Shown here: piece after piece, positions 10,360 through 19,120 of the stretch
Layout: each line of letters begins with the position of its first letter
Position numbering within the stretch: the first letter of the stretch is position 1
NCBI RefSeq assembly: GCF_021290965.1
Contig: NZ_JAJOYT010000007.1
Location: forward strand, 124,001 to 188,000
Source: Rheinheimera faecalis
GTDB lineage: Bacteria; Pseudomonadota; Gammaproteobacteria; Enterobacterales; Alteromonadaceae
Reading direction: 5' to 3'
Length of the DNA: 64,000 nt
Notes under the pieces: model-generated
The model's database searches: none
Seen by the model: only the letters and a program-made list of their open reading frames with translations
Told to the model about the DNA's origin: nothing
Translations under genes and position numbers: made by a program

Positions 10360-11661
10360 ATGGTTTTTATGAGTTCAGAGTTCACCGCCTCACTGCGCAA
10401 GCATATCCAACAGCTTGGTTTAAACCAGCTGGTGCTGGGGTTATCTGGTGGGCTGGATTCTATGGTGTTGCTGGAGTTATGCCATCAGCTTACTCAGAGT
10501 TGTGTTATCAAGCTTAAAGCTGTTTATATCCATCATGGCTTAAGTGTTAATGCCGATCAGTGGGCAGCTTTTTGTCAGCAGCAATGCCTTAAACGCCAGA
10601 TCCCTTTTGAAGTGCAAAAAGTGCAGCTGAATCCAACTGCCAATATTGAAGCTCAAGCTCGCGCTGCCCGTTATTCTGCTTTGAGCGCTTTTGTCCTTAC
10701 TCCCCAAACAGCTTTATTAACGGCTCATCATGCCGATGATCAACTCGAAACTTTGTTGCTGGCATTAAAACGCGGTGCAGGTCCGGCAGGTTTATCAGGT
10801 ATTGCCGCTTTACAGTCTTTTGCTGCGGGCTGGTTACTACGGCCTTTGTTAGATTTTAGCCGTGAGCAACTGGACGCTTTTGCGAAGCAGCAACAGCTGG
10901 AGTGGATTGAAGATGAAAGTAATAACGACAGCAGATTTGACCGTAACTTTTTACGATTACAGGTTATTCCATTATTGCAGCAACGCTGGCCGGCATTCCG
11001 GCAAAATGCATTGCGTTCTGTCACTCATATTCAGCAGCAACAGCAGTTTGTTGAAAAGCAGCTTGAGCAGCTATTACCCACTGTAATGCACGCTGCTGAA
11101 TTAGATTTAAAACTGCTAACAGCACAAGACTTAACCACACAAAAGCTATTGGTGCGCAGCTGGTTGGCTTTAACAGGGTTTAATCCATCAACCGACTGGC
11201 TGGAACGATTCTTTTCGGAGCTGATTGGTGCTAAAGCAGATGCTCAGCCTTTGCTGGAGCTGGATGCTTACCAAATTCGCCGTTTTGCCGACAAAGCTTA
11301 TATCACACAAATGGCAGAGGCACCGCAGGCCGGAGTTTTGCTCGAATTAAAACACGGGCAACAGCTGAACACTGCTGTAGGACAGTTCCTGCTGAATGGT
11401 GACAACAAGGGCACGCCTGTGCTGATAACTGACGATACTCTATATCTGGTGTTTGGACTTTTTAGTTTGCCTTTTAAACCTGCAGGTGAGCGTCAGAGCA
11501 AAGAATTGAAACAATGGTTGAAGTTATGGTCTATTCCGCCCTGGCAACGTGGGCACTTGCCTGTGCTAGTGCAGAATAATCGGGTGGTGGCAGTACTTGG
11601 GGTCGCCACTAGTGCAGCGCAAGATCAAGCCAATGCCTTTATCGACTGGCAAAAAAGTTAA
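10360..11661 (+). CDS. tilS: tRNA(Ile)-lysidine synthetase TilS
   Basis: TilS converts C34 of the CAU-anticodon tRNA-Ile to lysidine, using ATP, so the tRNA reads AUA. The 433-residue protein has the PP-loop SGGLDS at 29-34, the IHHGLS and ARAARYSA segments, and TAHHADDQLETLLLALKRGAG (about 122-142), all TilS signatures. The C-terminal half contains the substrate-binding and TilS-C domains (about 245-430). ATG 10360 and ATG 10369 are both possible: AGGA lies 3 bases from the first and 12 from the second. It lies downstream of accA as in E. coli, where a few extra genes intervene. Confidence 0.92.
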   Translation: MVFMSSEFTASLRKHIQQLGLNQLVLGLSGGLDSMVLLELCHQLTQSCVIKLKAVYIHHGLSVNADQWAAFCQQQCLKRQIPFEVQKVQLNPTANIEAQARAARYSALSAFVLTPQTALLTAHHADDQLETLLLALKRGAGPAGLSGIAALQSFAAGWLLRPLLDFSREQLDAFAKQQQLEWIEDESNNDSRFDRNFLRLQVIPLLQQRWPAFRQNALRSVTHIQQQQQFVEKQLEQLLPTVMHAAELDLKLLTAQDLTTQKLLVRSWLALTGFNPSTDWLERFFSELIGAKADAQPLLELDAYQIRRFADKAYITQMAEAPQAGVLLELKHGQQLNTAVGQFLLNGDNKGTPVLITDDTLYLVFGLFSLPFKPAGERQSKELKQWLKLWSIPPWQRGHLPVLVQNNRVVAVLGVATSAAQDQANAFIDWQKS

Positions 11662-11773
11662 CGCGAAGCTGAACCAAATCGCGGGCAAAAAAAAGGGCTT
11701 TTGGATCTTCTGTCCTTTAGCCCTAATGTACGACGACCAAAACCTCTGTCTACTTATGTCAGGTCTGCTAACG

Positions 11774-12691
11774 TCAGGCCTGATTCAACAGTGCGACTTT
11801 CACCGCGTTTTTACCAGCCTGTTTAGCTTGTGATAAAGCTTCATCAGCACGACTGAATAACAACTCAGATTTTTGATTAGGTGCCAGATGTGCTAAACCC
11901 GCGCTTGCTGTGACAGCAAACTGATTACACACATGATGCTGATTAATAGCTTTTACCAGACGATGTGCCACTAATTCAGCCGATAAAGCGTCATCCGCTG
12001 TCAGTAATATGGCAAATTCATCGCCACCAAAACGGAATAAACAATCGCTGGCTCTTAAGGTTTGACGCATCGCATCTGCTACTGCAATCAACACATCGTC
12101 ACCGGCAGGGTGGCCAAAGTTATCGTTAGTTTGTTTAAAATTATCCAAATCCAACAAAATTAATGCACAGGCTTCCTGGCGTCTGTTGGCCAGTTGTACA
12201 GCCCGTTCAAACTGATCGTCAAAATTACGTCTGTTGCCTAAATCAGTCAGACTGTCTTTTAACGCCAACTGCTGCAAACGAACCACCACTAAGGTATTTC
12301 GCAGCGGATACAGCCATTGCCGTTCCAGTTGCCATAACTGATGTTGGATCAGAGGCGTAAAAGCCTGATCGGACTGATAACTCAGCTCAGCAAGGCATTG
12401 ATCGTTCAGCATTAACACGCTGCGGTGCTCAAAATTGCCATCTTCTGAACCTGGTGCCAGGTATTTACCTACTGCGGTTTGTAATTGAATGGAGCGCAGA
12501 GGCAAAACTTTGCCAGCGGCCATTGAATAGATTTGTAGCTGATTAGCGAGATCTAAGCTGGTTTGCAATTGCTCTGGCAGAGTTGCCGGATCCGCGGACA
12601 AACCAGACCAATGTGGCTGACTGGTGATGCCAGCATAACTGGTTCCACTCAAAGTCATATCTTGTAAGCCAAATAATTCCACTGCCGACAC
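11774..12691 (-). CDS. GGDEF-domain protein, probable diguanylate cyclase
   Basis: The 305-residue protein has a C-terminal GGDEF domain (about 140-300). The catalytic motif FGGDEFA is intact (GGDEF at 222-226) and an RxxD inhibitory site (RASD, 213-216) sits exactly five residues before it, so c-di-GMP synthesis with product feedback is predicted. The DSLTDLGNRRNFDDQ entry and DLDNFKQTNDNFGHPAGD metal/substrate segment are also present. The first 135 residues have no transmembrane segment and no domain I can name; they may be a cytoplasmic sensor. It is convergent with tilS. The 112 bases between them hold only a weak hairpin (GGGCT...AGCCC). Confidence 0.88.
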   Translation of the reverse strand: MSAVELFGLQDMTLSGTSYAGITSQPHWSGLSADPATLPEQLQTSLDLANQLQIYSMAAGKVLPLRSIQLQTAVGKYLAPGSEDGNFEHRSVLMLNDQCLAELSYQSDQAFTPLIQHQLWQLERQWLYPLRNTLVVVRLQQLALKDSLTDLGNRRNFDDQFERAVQLANRRQEACALILLDLDNFKQTNDNFGHPAGDDVLIAVADAMRQTLRASDCLFRFGGDEFAILLTADDALSAELVAHRLVKAINQHHVCNQFAVTASAGLAHLAPNQKSELLFSRADEALSQAKQAGKNAVKVALLNQA

Positions 12692-12839
12692 TCCGGAGCA
12701 TATCTAAGATAGCTGGAATTTGCAGGTATTGTGCCACTTTAATAAGTGAATGATATTATTGATTTTTTCAATTATGCAGTTTCAGCTGACGATTTTTTGA
12801 CGGCAAGGGCTGGCTAAAAATTGCCCCCTCATACCCGCC

Positions 12840-13985
12840 TTAAGATCGCAAAAAATCCAGCAGTTCCGGCATTTGTTGCATCGCATCCTGATAGCCAATT
12901 TCAATGAGCCTTTTGGTGTAGGATTTCTCAAACAGCAGGTAGCTGGTTAAGCTCGACTCCGAATGCTGGGTAATACCTGTTAAACGCAATAAGCTACGAA
13001 CAGCCATAGGAAGCTGCAAAAAGTGCTGGCTGGCAATTTCATTAAAATTCACACTGGGGTTAATTAAAAAACTCTCAACCTTCTTCAGATCGGTCGGAAT
13101 ATTATGTGCAGTTAAAGTATCTACGGTTTTATTGATCCTGTTCATGCGCTCTAAATCGGCATTGAGCGTATCCGAAAAAATCGTATCCAACAAATGACCC
13201 GCCACAGTAGCTAAACCCGGATGATGCGGCATAGCGTTCGCTAAGTCGCGGGCACGGGGTTGCTCCAGACCTATGATCAGTATTTTTTCTGCACCTAAGT
13301 GAATCGGCGAGCTCAGAGGCGACAATTGATTGACTGAACCATCGCCATAATAATGCTGGTTAATCCGCACCGAAGGGAACACCAGCGGAATAGCAGCTGA
13401 AGCCAATAAATGGTGAACCCCCAATAAGGTTTTTTGGCCGCAACGTTTTGCTCTGCGCCATTCTTTGGCTTCATTACCCTGAAAAAAGGTGATGGAGTCG
13501 CCAGTGTTATAACTTGATGCAGTCACAGAGACACTGGATAAATAACCGCCCTGAATGTTGCGGTCTATGCGCTGTAAATCAACAATATTGTGAAGTAGCA
13601 AACGCAGCGGTTTGTTGTCCAACAAGCTGACTGGCCTTTTATTGGCGTAGTCGGTTTGAAAAGCAGTTAAAAAACCACGTAACAAATGCCAGCCCAAACG
13701 TAAATAATCTGAGTAATACACCTGGTGGGTATGAAAATTACGCCAGACCCATTCAATTTTTTTCACACCTAAGTGAAAACAGGAGGCATAACAGGCGATC
13801 CCAGTGGCATTGATGGCGCCAGCTGAGGTGCCACAAATAATTTCAAACGGAATTTTACTGTTGCGTGGGTAATGCTGGGCCAGTGCTTTGAGCACGCCAA
13901 CCTGATAAGCGGCTCTGGCACCACCCCCTGTCAGCAGCAAAGCAACTTTTTTATTGGTGTTTTCACCTTTTTCGCTATCAGTCAC
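12840..13985 (-). CDS. Patatin-like phospholipase family protein
   Basis: The 381-residue protein has the patatin fold markers in order: oxyanion-hole glycines in LTGGGARAAYQVGVLKAL (about 18-35), nucleophile elbow CGTSAGAIN with Ser54, and the catalytic Asp in GDGSVNQ (D215). It is therefore a predicted Ser/Asp lipid acyl hydrolase; the substrate cannot be read from sequence. There is no signal peptide, so it is probably cytosolic or membrane-associated. The C-terminal 130 residues are not part of the catalytic core. It lies on the same strand as the GGDEF gene, 148 bases upstream of it, and is divergent from the DUF3014 gene. Confidence 0.88.
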   Translation of the reverse strand: MTDSEKGENTNKKVALLLTGGGARAAYQVGVLKALAQHYPRNSKIPFEIICGTSAGAINATGIACYASCFHLGVKKIEWVWRNFHTHQVYYSDYLRLGWHLLRGFLTAFQTDYANKRPVSLLDNKPLRLLLHNIVDLQRIDRNIQGGYLSSVSVTASSYNTGDSITFFQGNEAKEWRRAKRCGQKTLLGVHHLLASAAIPLVFPSVRINQHYYGDGSVNQLSPLSSPIHLGAEKILIIGLEQPRARDLANAMPHHPGLATVAGHLLDTIFSDTLNADLERMNRINKTVDTLTAHNIPTDLKKVESFLINPSVNFNEIASQHFLQLPMAVRSLLRLTGITQHSESSLTSYLLFEKSYTKRLIEIGYQDAMQQMPELLDFLRS

Positions 13986-14114
13986 TGAAACTTCTTAACT
14001 CTTTAGAGACTCTCTGTTTATATATTGCTGAAAAGCAAAATAAATGCAACGCTATAGCCAGTTTTTCAACGGCTTAATATCAGTGACCCGAATTAGTGAA
14101 AGGAAAAAACAAAA

Positions 14115-14984
14115 ATGACTGAGAAGGCTCCTGGCACAGGCCAGCAACAATATTACATAGGTTTAGCTGTAGTGGCTGTAACCCTGATCGCCATTGCCTG
14201 GTTTTTCTTCCGGGCTGACGATGCAGTGGTAGAGCCTGAAGCTACTCCTGTACCTACAGTACAACAACCAGCTCCTGCCGATGTGTTAACAGCAGAGCAA
14301 GAGCCTGTCGATAGTTTGACTGTGCAGGCTCAGGATGAAACTCCGTTGCAGGAGACTCCACTAGACGACGCAGTGGCGGTTGAGCCTACGGTGAAGTTAC
14401 CCAGCCTGGATAACTCAGATGCTGAAGTGAAAAGTGGATTATTGGGGTTACGCTGGAAAGCGGGTTTAGCTTCTTTGTTTGTTACAGAAGATATGATCCG
14501 TCGTTTTGTGGTGAATGTGGATAATATCGCCCAAGGCACATTGCCAAAAAATCAGGCGCTGTTTCAGCCTATGACAGTCAAGTTTGCCACTTTACCGGCT
14601 GAAGGCGGTGCTGTGCAGCTGGATCCGGCTAACTTTGAACGTTATGAGCCTTACCTGCAATTGCTGGAAAGCGTTTCAGTGACTGAAGTAAAACGTTTAT
14701 TTGAATACTATTACCCGCTGATGCAGCAGGCTTATGCTGAGTTGGGTTACCCTAATGCACAGTTCCGAGTGCGTTTGCAAGAAGCTATTAAAGTACTATT
14801 GGCAACTCCTGAAGTGGCACCACCTATGGTATTAGCACGTCCTAACGTCTATTACACATATGCTGATCCGGAGATTGAAGCTTTGCCTTTGGCACAACGT
14901 CAAATGATCCGTTTAGGACCTGACAATCAAAAACGCTTAAAACGCGTTTTAGAAGCACATCAATTGGTGCTGGCTCAGCCTTAA
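14115..14984 (+). CDS. DUF3014 domain-containing membrane-anchored protein
   Basis: A 289-residue protein with a short cytoplasmic N-terminus, one membrane segment (YYIGLAVVAVTLIAIAWFFF, about 13-32) and a Pro/Glu/acid-rich linker (about 35-100). The conserved C-terminal domain (about 108-285; GLRWKAGLASLFVTEDMIRRFVV and YYPLMQQAYAELGYP) I recognise as DUF3014. Function is unknown. The topology predicts a periplasmic domain held at the inner membrane by a flexible linker. AAAGGAAAAAACAAAA precedes the ATG. Its TAA overlaps the ATG of the acyltransferase gene (TAATG), so the two are co-translated and may act together on the envelope. Confidence 0.85.
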   Translation: MTEKAPGTGQQQYYIGLAVVAVTLIAIAWFFFRADDAVVEPEATPVPTVQQPAPADVLTAEQEPVDSLTVQAQDETPLQETPLDDAVAVEPTVKLPSLDNSDAEVKSGLLGLRWKAGLASLFVTEDMIRRFVVNVDNIAQGTLPKNQALFQPMTVKFATLPAEGGAVQLDPANFERYEPYLQLLESVSVTEVKRLFEYYYPLMQQAYAELGYPNAQFRVRLQEAIKVLLATPEVAPPMVLARPNVYYTYADPEIEALPLAQRQMIRLGPDNQKRLKRVLEAHQLVLAQP

Positions 14985-15574
14985 TGCCAGCTTTACCTGC
15001 TATTCCGGCGAGCTTGCCACGTCGTCACAGTAACCTGGGCCAAAAACTTGGCCTCTGGTTGCTGAAACTGCTGGGTGGCTGGAGTATTCAGGGCGAACTA
15101 CCTGCACATAAAAAGATGGTCATTGCCGTCGCCCCTCATACCTCAAATCAGGATTTTTTTGTCGGTATAGCCGCAGCTTTAGCCCTTGATCTTAAAATCC
15201 GCTTTTTAGGCAAACACAGTATCTTTGTTTGGCCTGTGAAAAGGCTTTTGCTGTCTTTAGGCGGGATCCCTGTTGATCGCAGCCATCCACAGGGTGTGGT
15301 AGGGCAAGTGGTGGCAGAGTTTGAGCAGAGTGATTCGTTATTATTAGGCTTATCACCAGAAGGCAGCCGTAAAAAAGTACAACAGTGGCGGTCAGGTTTT
15401 TGGTTTATCGCAAAACAAGCCAATGTGCCTGTGTGTTTAGTCGGGCTGGATTACAAAAACAAGCAACTGGTGTTTGGTCCATGCTTGAACACTGGTGAAA
15501 ATTTCGCCGACGATCTCCAGCAAATACGCACATTTTTTCAGCAAATGACTGCAAAGTATCCAGAAAACGCTTAA
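14984..15574 (+). CDS. Lysophospholipid acyltransferase family protein (PlsC-like)
   Basis: The 196-residue protein contains the acyltransferase HX4D motif (APHTSNQDFF, His about 47, Asp about 52) and the second motif SPEGSRKK (about 124-131), corresponding to PEGTR. These support acyl transfer to a lysophospholipid or related lipid. It is shorter than typical PlsC and resembles the soluble or peripheral 1-acylglycerol-3-phosphate acyltransferase-like proteins. The start overlaps the DUF3014 stop. The SRP RNA promoter begins 5 bases after its stop. The actual acceptor is unknown. Confidence 0.85.
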   Translation: MPALPAIPASLPRRHSNLGQKLGLWLLKLLGGWSIQGELPAHKKMVIAVAPHTSNQDFFVGIAAALALDLKIRFLGKHSIFVWPVKRLLLSLGGIPVDRSHPQGVVGQVVAEFEQSDSLLLGLSPEGSRKKVQQWRSGFWFIAKQANVPVCLVGLDYKNKQLVFGPCLNTGENFADDLQQIRTFFQQMTAKYPENA

Positions 15575-15578
15575 GTTC

Positions 15579-15607
15579 TTGCACAGCTAAAAGCTTTTAA
15601 GCATAAT
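15579..15607 (+). promoter_or_regulatory. Sigma-70 promoter of the SRP RNA gene
   Basis: TTGCAC (15579-15584) is followed by a 17-base spacer and CATAAT (15602-15607). The next bases are GCGCGC, a GC-rich discriminator of the type found at stable-RNA promoters under stringent control. A start near 15614 would give a leader of about 24 bases before the mature RNA. Confidence 0.75.
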
Positions 15608-15637
15608 GCGCGCACCAGTTTTACTGGTACCTTCAAT

Positions 15638-15752
15638 GGTGGCCTCATCGGTCCTCCCGCAATACTAATTCGTTCACCTGGTCAGGTCCGGAAGGAAGCA
15701 GCCAAAGCGGATAACGTATGTGCCGGGATGTCGGCTGGTGAGGTCGCCACCC
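15638..15752 (+). ncRNA. ffs: 4.5S RNA of the signal recognition particle
   Basis: The sequence carries the universal SRP domain IV: CAGGTCCGGAAGGAAGCAGC with the GGAA tetraloop and the matching asymmetric loop on the other side (GTGCCGGGATGTCGGCTGG). The ends pair as GGTGGC with GCCACC and CTCA with TGAG, giving the single long hairpin of the bacterial 4.5S type, with no Alu domain. The RNA binds Ffh and targets membrane proteins to FtsY. The exact 5' and 3' processing sites are set from the terminal helix and could be off by a base or two. Confidence 0.95.
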
Positions 15753-15839
15753 AAATTTTGTTCCTTCGATTGCTACCCACTTTTAATTTAGTTAAATTAA
15801 TTCATTAGATTGATTTTTAATTCATGGAACGGACTCTGT

Positions 15840-17777
15840 ATGCATAATTTTCTTTCCGGTTTACTACTGGCATCTGGTGTTTTAGCTTTTTTCTCTGTCG
15901 CTGCTGAAGATAACAAGGCTGGCGTTTTGCCGCTTGAGACCTTTTATCAGGGCGAGCGCATCGAACAACTGAAGTTATCACCGGACGGAAAACGTTTGGT
16001 GGCACTGAAGAACATTAAGCAAGACACCTTAATTCAGCTAATCGACTTAGTTTCGGGTGAGTCGGTTTATCTGGGCAAAACTGATAATAAAAAATACAGG
16101 TTTGCCTGGGTACGTTGGGCTAATAATACCCATTTGTTAGCCAGCTTCCGCTATGGTGATGTGCGGGGCTTAAATACCAAAACCACCGAAAGCCGCTTAT
16201 TTTCTATTGAAGCCAAAGCTGGTGCAGAACTGGTGCCTATGGTCAAAGCCGTAAGAAAAGGGGAGCACCAAAGTCAGTTCCAGGATGATGTGATTAAATT
16301 ACGTTTTCCGGATGATGATCATTTTTTACTCGGATTAGACCGGGAAATGGCTGGACACGATACCATCTATCAGGTCAACGTGAAAACAGGTAAAGCCAGT
16401 GTGGTACAACGGCATAAAACCAACGTTGCTTCATGGGTAGTGGACAGACAAGGACAAGCCAGAGCCAGCGTTGATTACAATACAAAAACCACAGAATCTT
16501 CAGTACGGGTATTACGCCCAGGTCAAACAGAATGGGTTGATGCCTGGCGTTGGCCTGCATTTTCTGAACAAGCCATTTCGCTGCTAGGTTTTGGTAAAGA
16601 CCCTAAAGATCTGTATATATCAGCGAATCATGAAGGGCGCTTAGCTGTATTTAAAGTCGATTTAAGTAAAGCAGACTTACCCCGCCAGTTGATCCTGAGT
16701 CATCCTGTGTATGATATTGAAGGCTCATTGATTTATTCGGCTGCGCGCGATGAACCTGTAGGTATATATTTCAGTGATGAGTCTTCCCGCAGTTTATTCT
16801 GGGATGAGGAATTTAAAGCTTTTCAGGCGGGTCTGGATAAAGCTTTGCCTGATACGGTCAATTACATTACCAACTTAAGTTCAAATGACCGTAGTTACCT
16901 GCTGTATGCAACCAATGCCACCACACCTGGGGTTTATCTGCTTGGCAACAGGGATGAAAAAACCTTAATTCATCTGGCGGATACCTTCCCTGGATTAAAC
17001 GAAGAAAATTTAGTTCATAAAGAAAAAATCAGTTACAAAGCACGGGATGGTTTGAACATTGAAGGCTATTTATCTGTACCAAAAGGTAAAACCGGGCCTG
17101 GCGCTCTGGTGGTATTACCTCATGGTGGACCTTTTTCACAGGATTCCAATAGTTTTGACACCTTCTCAGCTTATCTGGCGAACAAAGGTTATATAGTGTT
17201 TCAGCCTAACTTCCGTGGTTCTAGTGGTTACGGCCATCAGTTTTTAACTCAGGCTGTGGGTCAGTATGGTATGGCCATGCAGGACGATATAACTGATGGT
17301 ACTCAATATCTGATTGAACAAAAGATCGCAGACCCTAAACGTATTTGCATTATGGGTGCCAGTTACGGTGGTTATGCCGCTTTGTTAGGGGCTGCCCGTA
17401 CACCAGATTTATATCAGTGTGCTATCAGCTTTGCCGGGATCTCTGATTTACGTGAACAACGCAATAGTTACCGTAATTACACCAATTACAATCTGGCGAA
17501 AAAGCAGATGGGTGAAGACAATGACCAGCTTGAACAGAATTCACCAGTGAATATGGTTGAAAACATTAAAGCCCCTGTCTTGCTGCTGCATGGCACTGAA
17601 GATCTTAGCGTAAGGGTAAAACAAAGCCGGATGATGGCGGAAGAGCTAGCCGACGAGAAGAAAGTATTTACTTATATTGAAATTGAAGATGGCACCCATA
17701 ATCTGGATTATTTGCCCCACCGCAAACAAACCTTCGAAGCTATAGATGCCTTTTTAAATAAGTATTTACCGCTCTAA
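15840..17777 (+). CDS. Exported S9-family prolyl oligopeptidase-like peptidase
   Basis: The 645-residue protein starts with a signal peptide (MHNFLSGLLLASGVLAFFSVAAE) and so acts in the periplasm or outside. An N-terminal beta-propeller-like region (about 30-390) precedes an alpha/beta-hydrolase domain (about 400-640). The catalytic triad is visible: Ser508 in GASYGG, Asp588 in HGTEDLS and His620 in DGTHN. The HGGPFSQDSNSFD and NFRGSSGYG segments are typical of S9C/acylaminoacyl-peptidase-like enzymes. I used ATG 15840 rather than the upstream in-frame TTG because it has GGAACGGA upstream and gives a clean signal peptide. It follows the SRP RNA but appears independent of it. Confidence 0.88.
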   Translation: MHNFLSGLLLASGVLAFFSVAAEDNKAGVLPLETFYQGERIEQLKLSPDGKRLVALKNIKQDTLIQLIDLVSGESVYLGKTDNKKYRFAWVRWANNTHLLASFRYGDVRGLNTKTTESRLFSIEAKAGAELVPMVKAVRKGEHQSQFQDDVIKLRFPDDDHFLLGLDREMAGHDTIYQVNVKTGKASVVQRHKTNVASWVVDRQGQARASVDYNTKTTESSVRVLRPGQTEWVDAWRWPAFSEQAISLLGFGKDPKDLYISANHEGRLAVFKVDLSKADLPRQLILSHPVYDIEGSLIYSAARDEPVGIYFSDESSRSLFWDEEFKAFQAGLDKALPDTVNYITNLSSNDRSYLLYATNATTPGVYLLGNRDEKTLIHLADTFPGLNEENLVHKEKISYKARDGLNIEGYLSVPKGKTGPGALVVLPHGGPFSQDSNSFDTFSAYLANKGYIVFQPNFRGSSGYGHQFLTQAVGQYGMAMQDDITDGTQYLIEQKIADPKRICIMGASYGGYAALLGAARTPDLYQCAISFAGISDLREQRNSYRNYTNYNLAKKQMGEDNDQLEQNSPVNMVENIKAPVLLLHGTEDLSVRVKQSRMMAEELADEKKVFTYIEIEDGTHNLDYLPHRKQTFEAIDAFLNKYLPL

Positions 17778-17790
17778 CCCTTCACTTACT

Positions 17791-17830
17791 ACAGACTGCA
17801 GTGCGTTACAGAACGCGCACTGCAGTCTGT
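17791..17830. terminator. Perfect 15-bp-stem hairpin between convergent genes
   Basis: ACAGACTGCAGTGCG (17791-17805) is repeated inverted at 17816-17830 with a 10-base loop. It lies between the stop codons of the S9 peptidase and the LURP-one gene and touches the latter's stop codon. There is no T-run on either side, so it is a likely bidirectional 3'-end or Rho-assisted structure rather than a textbook terminator. Confidence 0.6.
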
Positions 17831-18330
17831 TAATCATCATCCACTGTCGAGTTTTTACCTGAGTGCTGAATACGGTCTATGACAATCACTGCCGCTAATA
17901 ATTGCGCTGTTAGTTTCGGCTCGTAAATATCCACGCCGTAAGTATCTGACCAGCTAAACCAGGACTTTGATACTTCTGCCAGTACCTTGCCGTTTTGACT
18001 GATTTTATATTCGTGTTGCCATAAATTGCCATGCATCTCCAGCTCACCGGCAGGACCGCTAATGGTAAAGCGGCTGGTCCAGAAGGGCCAAAAACATTTG
18101 CGGATCAACCACTCACTACCATCTGCACACAACAGCCGGCAGGCGGGCATGATGGTCAGGTACTTACGTTTGATTTTTAAAAGCTCAACACCACGGCTGT
18201 CAAACATCGTCTGGCTGCTGGAGATACTGAAAAACTTGCCTTTGGCACTAAAAGCCGCGTTGCCGTTTTCATCTTCAATAGTAAAGCTGTCGGTCAGGCT
18301 GAATATCTTTTGTTTGATTTTATATTTCAT
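17830..18330 (-). CDS. LURP-one-related family protein (YxjI-like)
   Basis: The 166-residue protein resembles the LURP-one-related/Tubby-like beta-barrel family (compare Bacillus YxjI): MKYKIKQKIFSLTDSFTIEDENG, then KGKFFSISSSQTMFD, then KYLTIMP. Function in bacteria is not established. The frame stays open for another 67 codons upstream, but the ATG at 18330 has CAGGAG 8 bases upstream and matches the family start, so the longer form is unlikely. No signal peptide is present. The gene is convergent with the S9 peptidase. The 278 bases upstream, to the next gene, hold no feature I can support. Confidence 0.75.
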   Translation of the reverse strand: MKYKIKQKIFSLTDSFTIEDENGNAAFSAKGKFFSISSSQTMFDSRGVELLKIKRKYLTIMPACRLLCADGSEWLIRKCFWPFWTSRFTISGPAGELEMHGNLWQHEYKISQNGKVLAEVSKSWFSWSDTYGVDIYEPKLTAQLLAAVIVIDRIQHSGKNSTVDDD

Positions 18331-18608
18331 AGGTGCAGCTCCTGTCTTCCATATCTGCCTTATGCTGCCTGAGTTTTTCATTGGATCAAAGTCATAACAT
18401 AATGATTTACAAAAAAGTGTGGGCTTTGGTGTTACGGGTATTTCTGCAGGCATCTGGACCTTCGCTTTACTGTGCTCAGCAAAATATTGGAAACCTATAA
18501 TTAAGGATGCTAAGTTAGCTGCATGTTTCAATTATTTAGCCGCGCAGCTCCAAAACTAAATAGGTCCTGATTGCTGTTATACACTGCTAAACAACAAGGA
18601 GAGTTCAT

Positions 18609-18836
18609 TTGAACATTGATGCAACGCTGTACGGCCAGTTTGTGATCATATTTGCGCTCGTTATGGCGGCGCTTTGTTATTACCTGGGACGTCGTAAAAC
18701 CCAAAATCCTGTTTTAGCTGGTTTACTTGGCGCAGTTTTATCTTTATTACCGCTATTTGGTCTGGTTTATCTGATGGTGTTGCTGTTTAAAAAAGATCTG
18801 AGTTCAACATCAGCAAGTAAGTTAGATGCTGTATAG
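18609..18836 (+). CDS. Small membrane protein, unknown function
   Basis: A 75-residue product with two hydrophobic stretches (about 9-25 and 36-60) separated by GRRKTQNPVLAG, predicting a helical hairpin in the inner membrane with a basic loop. The start is TTG at 18609, with AAGGAGAG 5-8 bases upstream; this strong site is the main evidence that it is a gene. I do not recognise a family. Another small membrane-protein gene follows 42 bases downstream on the same strand. Confidence 0.6.
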   Translation: MNIDATLYGQFVIIFALVMAALCYYLGRRKTQNPVLAGLLGAVLSLLPLFGLVYLMVLLFKKDLSSTSASKLDAV

Positions 18837-18878
18837 CCTTGCAAGGTAGCGCTAATTACTAAAAGAGAGCAGAGGATC

Positions 18879-19061
18879 ATGAAAAAAAGTAACAAAACTG
18901 AAGGCAGTTCAAATGCTTCGTTGTTTTCATTTTTGCTTTTGGGTTTTGCATTTGACAAGTCAGTGCCGAAATCAAAAACATCCTTGGTCATGCTTTTGGT
19001 TTTTATCTTGTTATTTGGCTGTTTAGCTTTGTTTCTGGTTAAGATGGCAGGCGCTCGATAA
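18879..19061 (+). CDS. Small single-pass membrane protein, unknown function
   Basis: A 60-residue product beginning MKKSNKTEGSSNASLF, with a hydrophobic segment at about 15-25 and a clear membrane helix at about 36-56 (SLVMLLVFILLFGCLALFLV). AGAGGA lies 3-4 bases before the ATG. No family is recognised. Its tandem position after another small membrane-protein gene suggests a joint transcript. Both are short enough that chance open frames must be kept in mind. Confidence 0.5.
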   Translation: MKKSNKTEGSSNASLFSFLLLGFAFDKSVPKSKTSLVMLLVFILLFGCLALFLVKMAGAR

Positions 19062-19120
19062 AGCAGAGATGCTGAGTTTACGCATCACTTTATAAGCGCC
19101 GCTAGCCTTAAACGCCAGAG

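Noticed and set aside
11662-11773. A terminator between tilS and the GGDEF gene
   Set aside because: GGGCT and AGCCC could pair across 20 bases, but the stem is only 5 bp with no T-run, so I mention it in the gene entry but do not list it.
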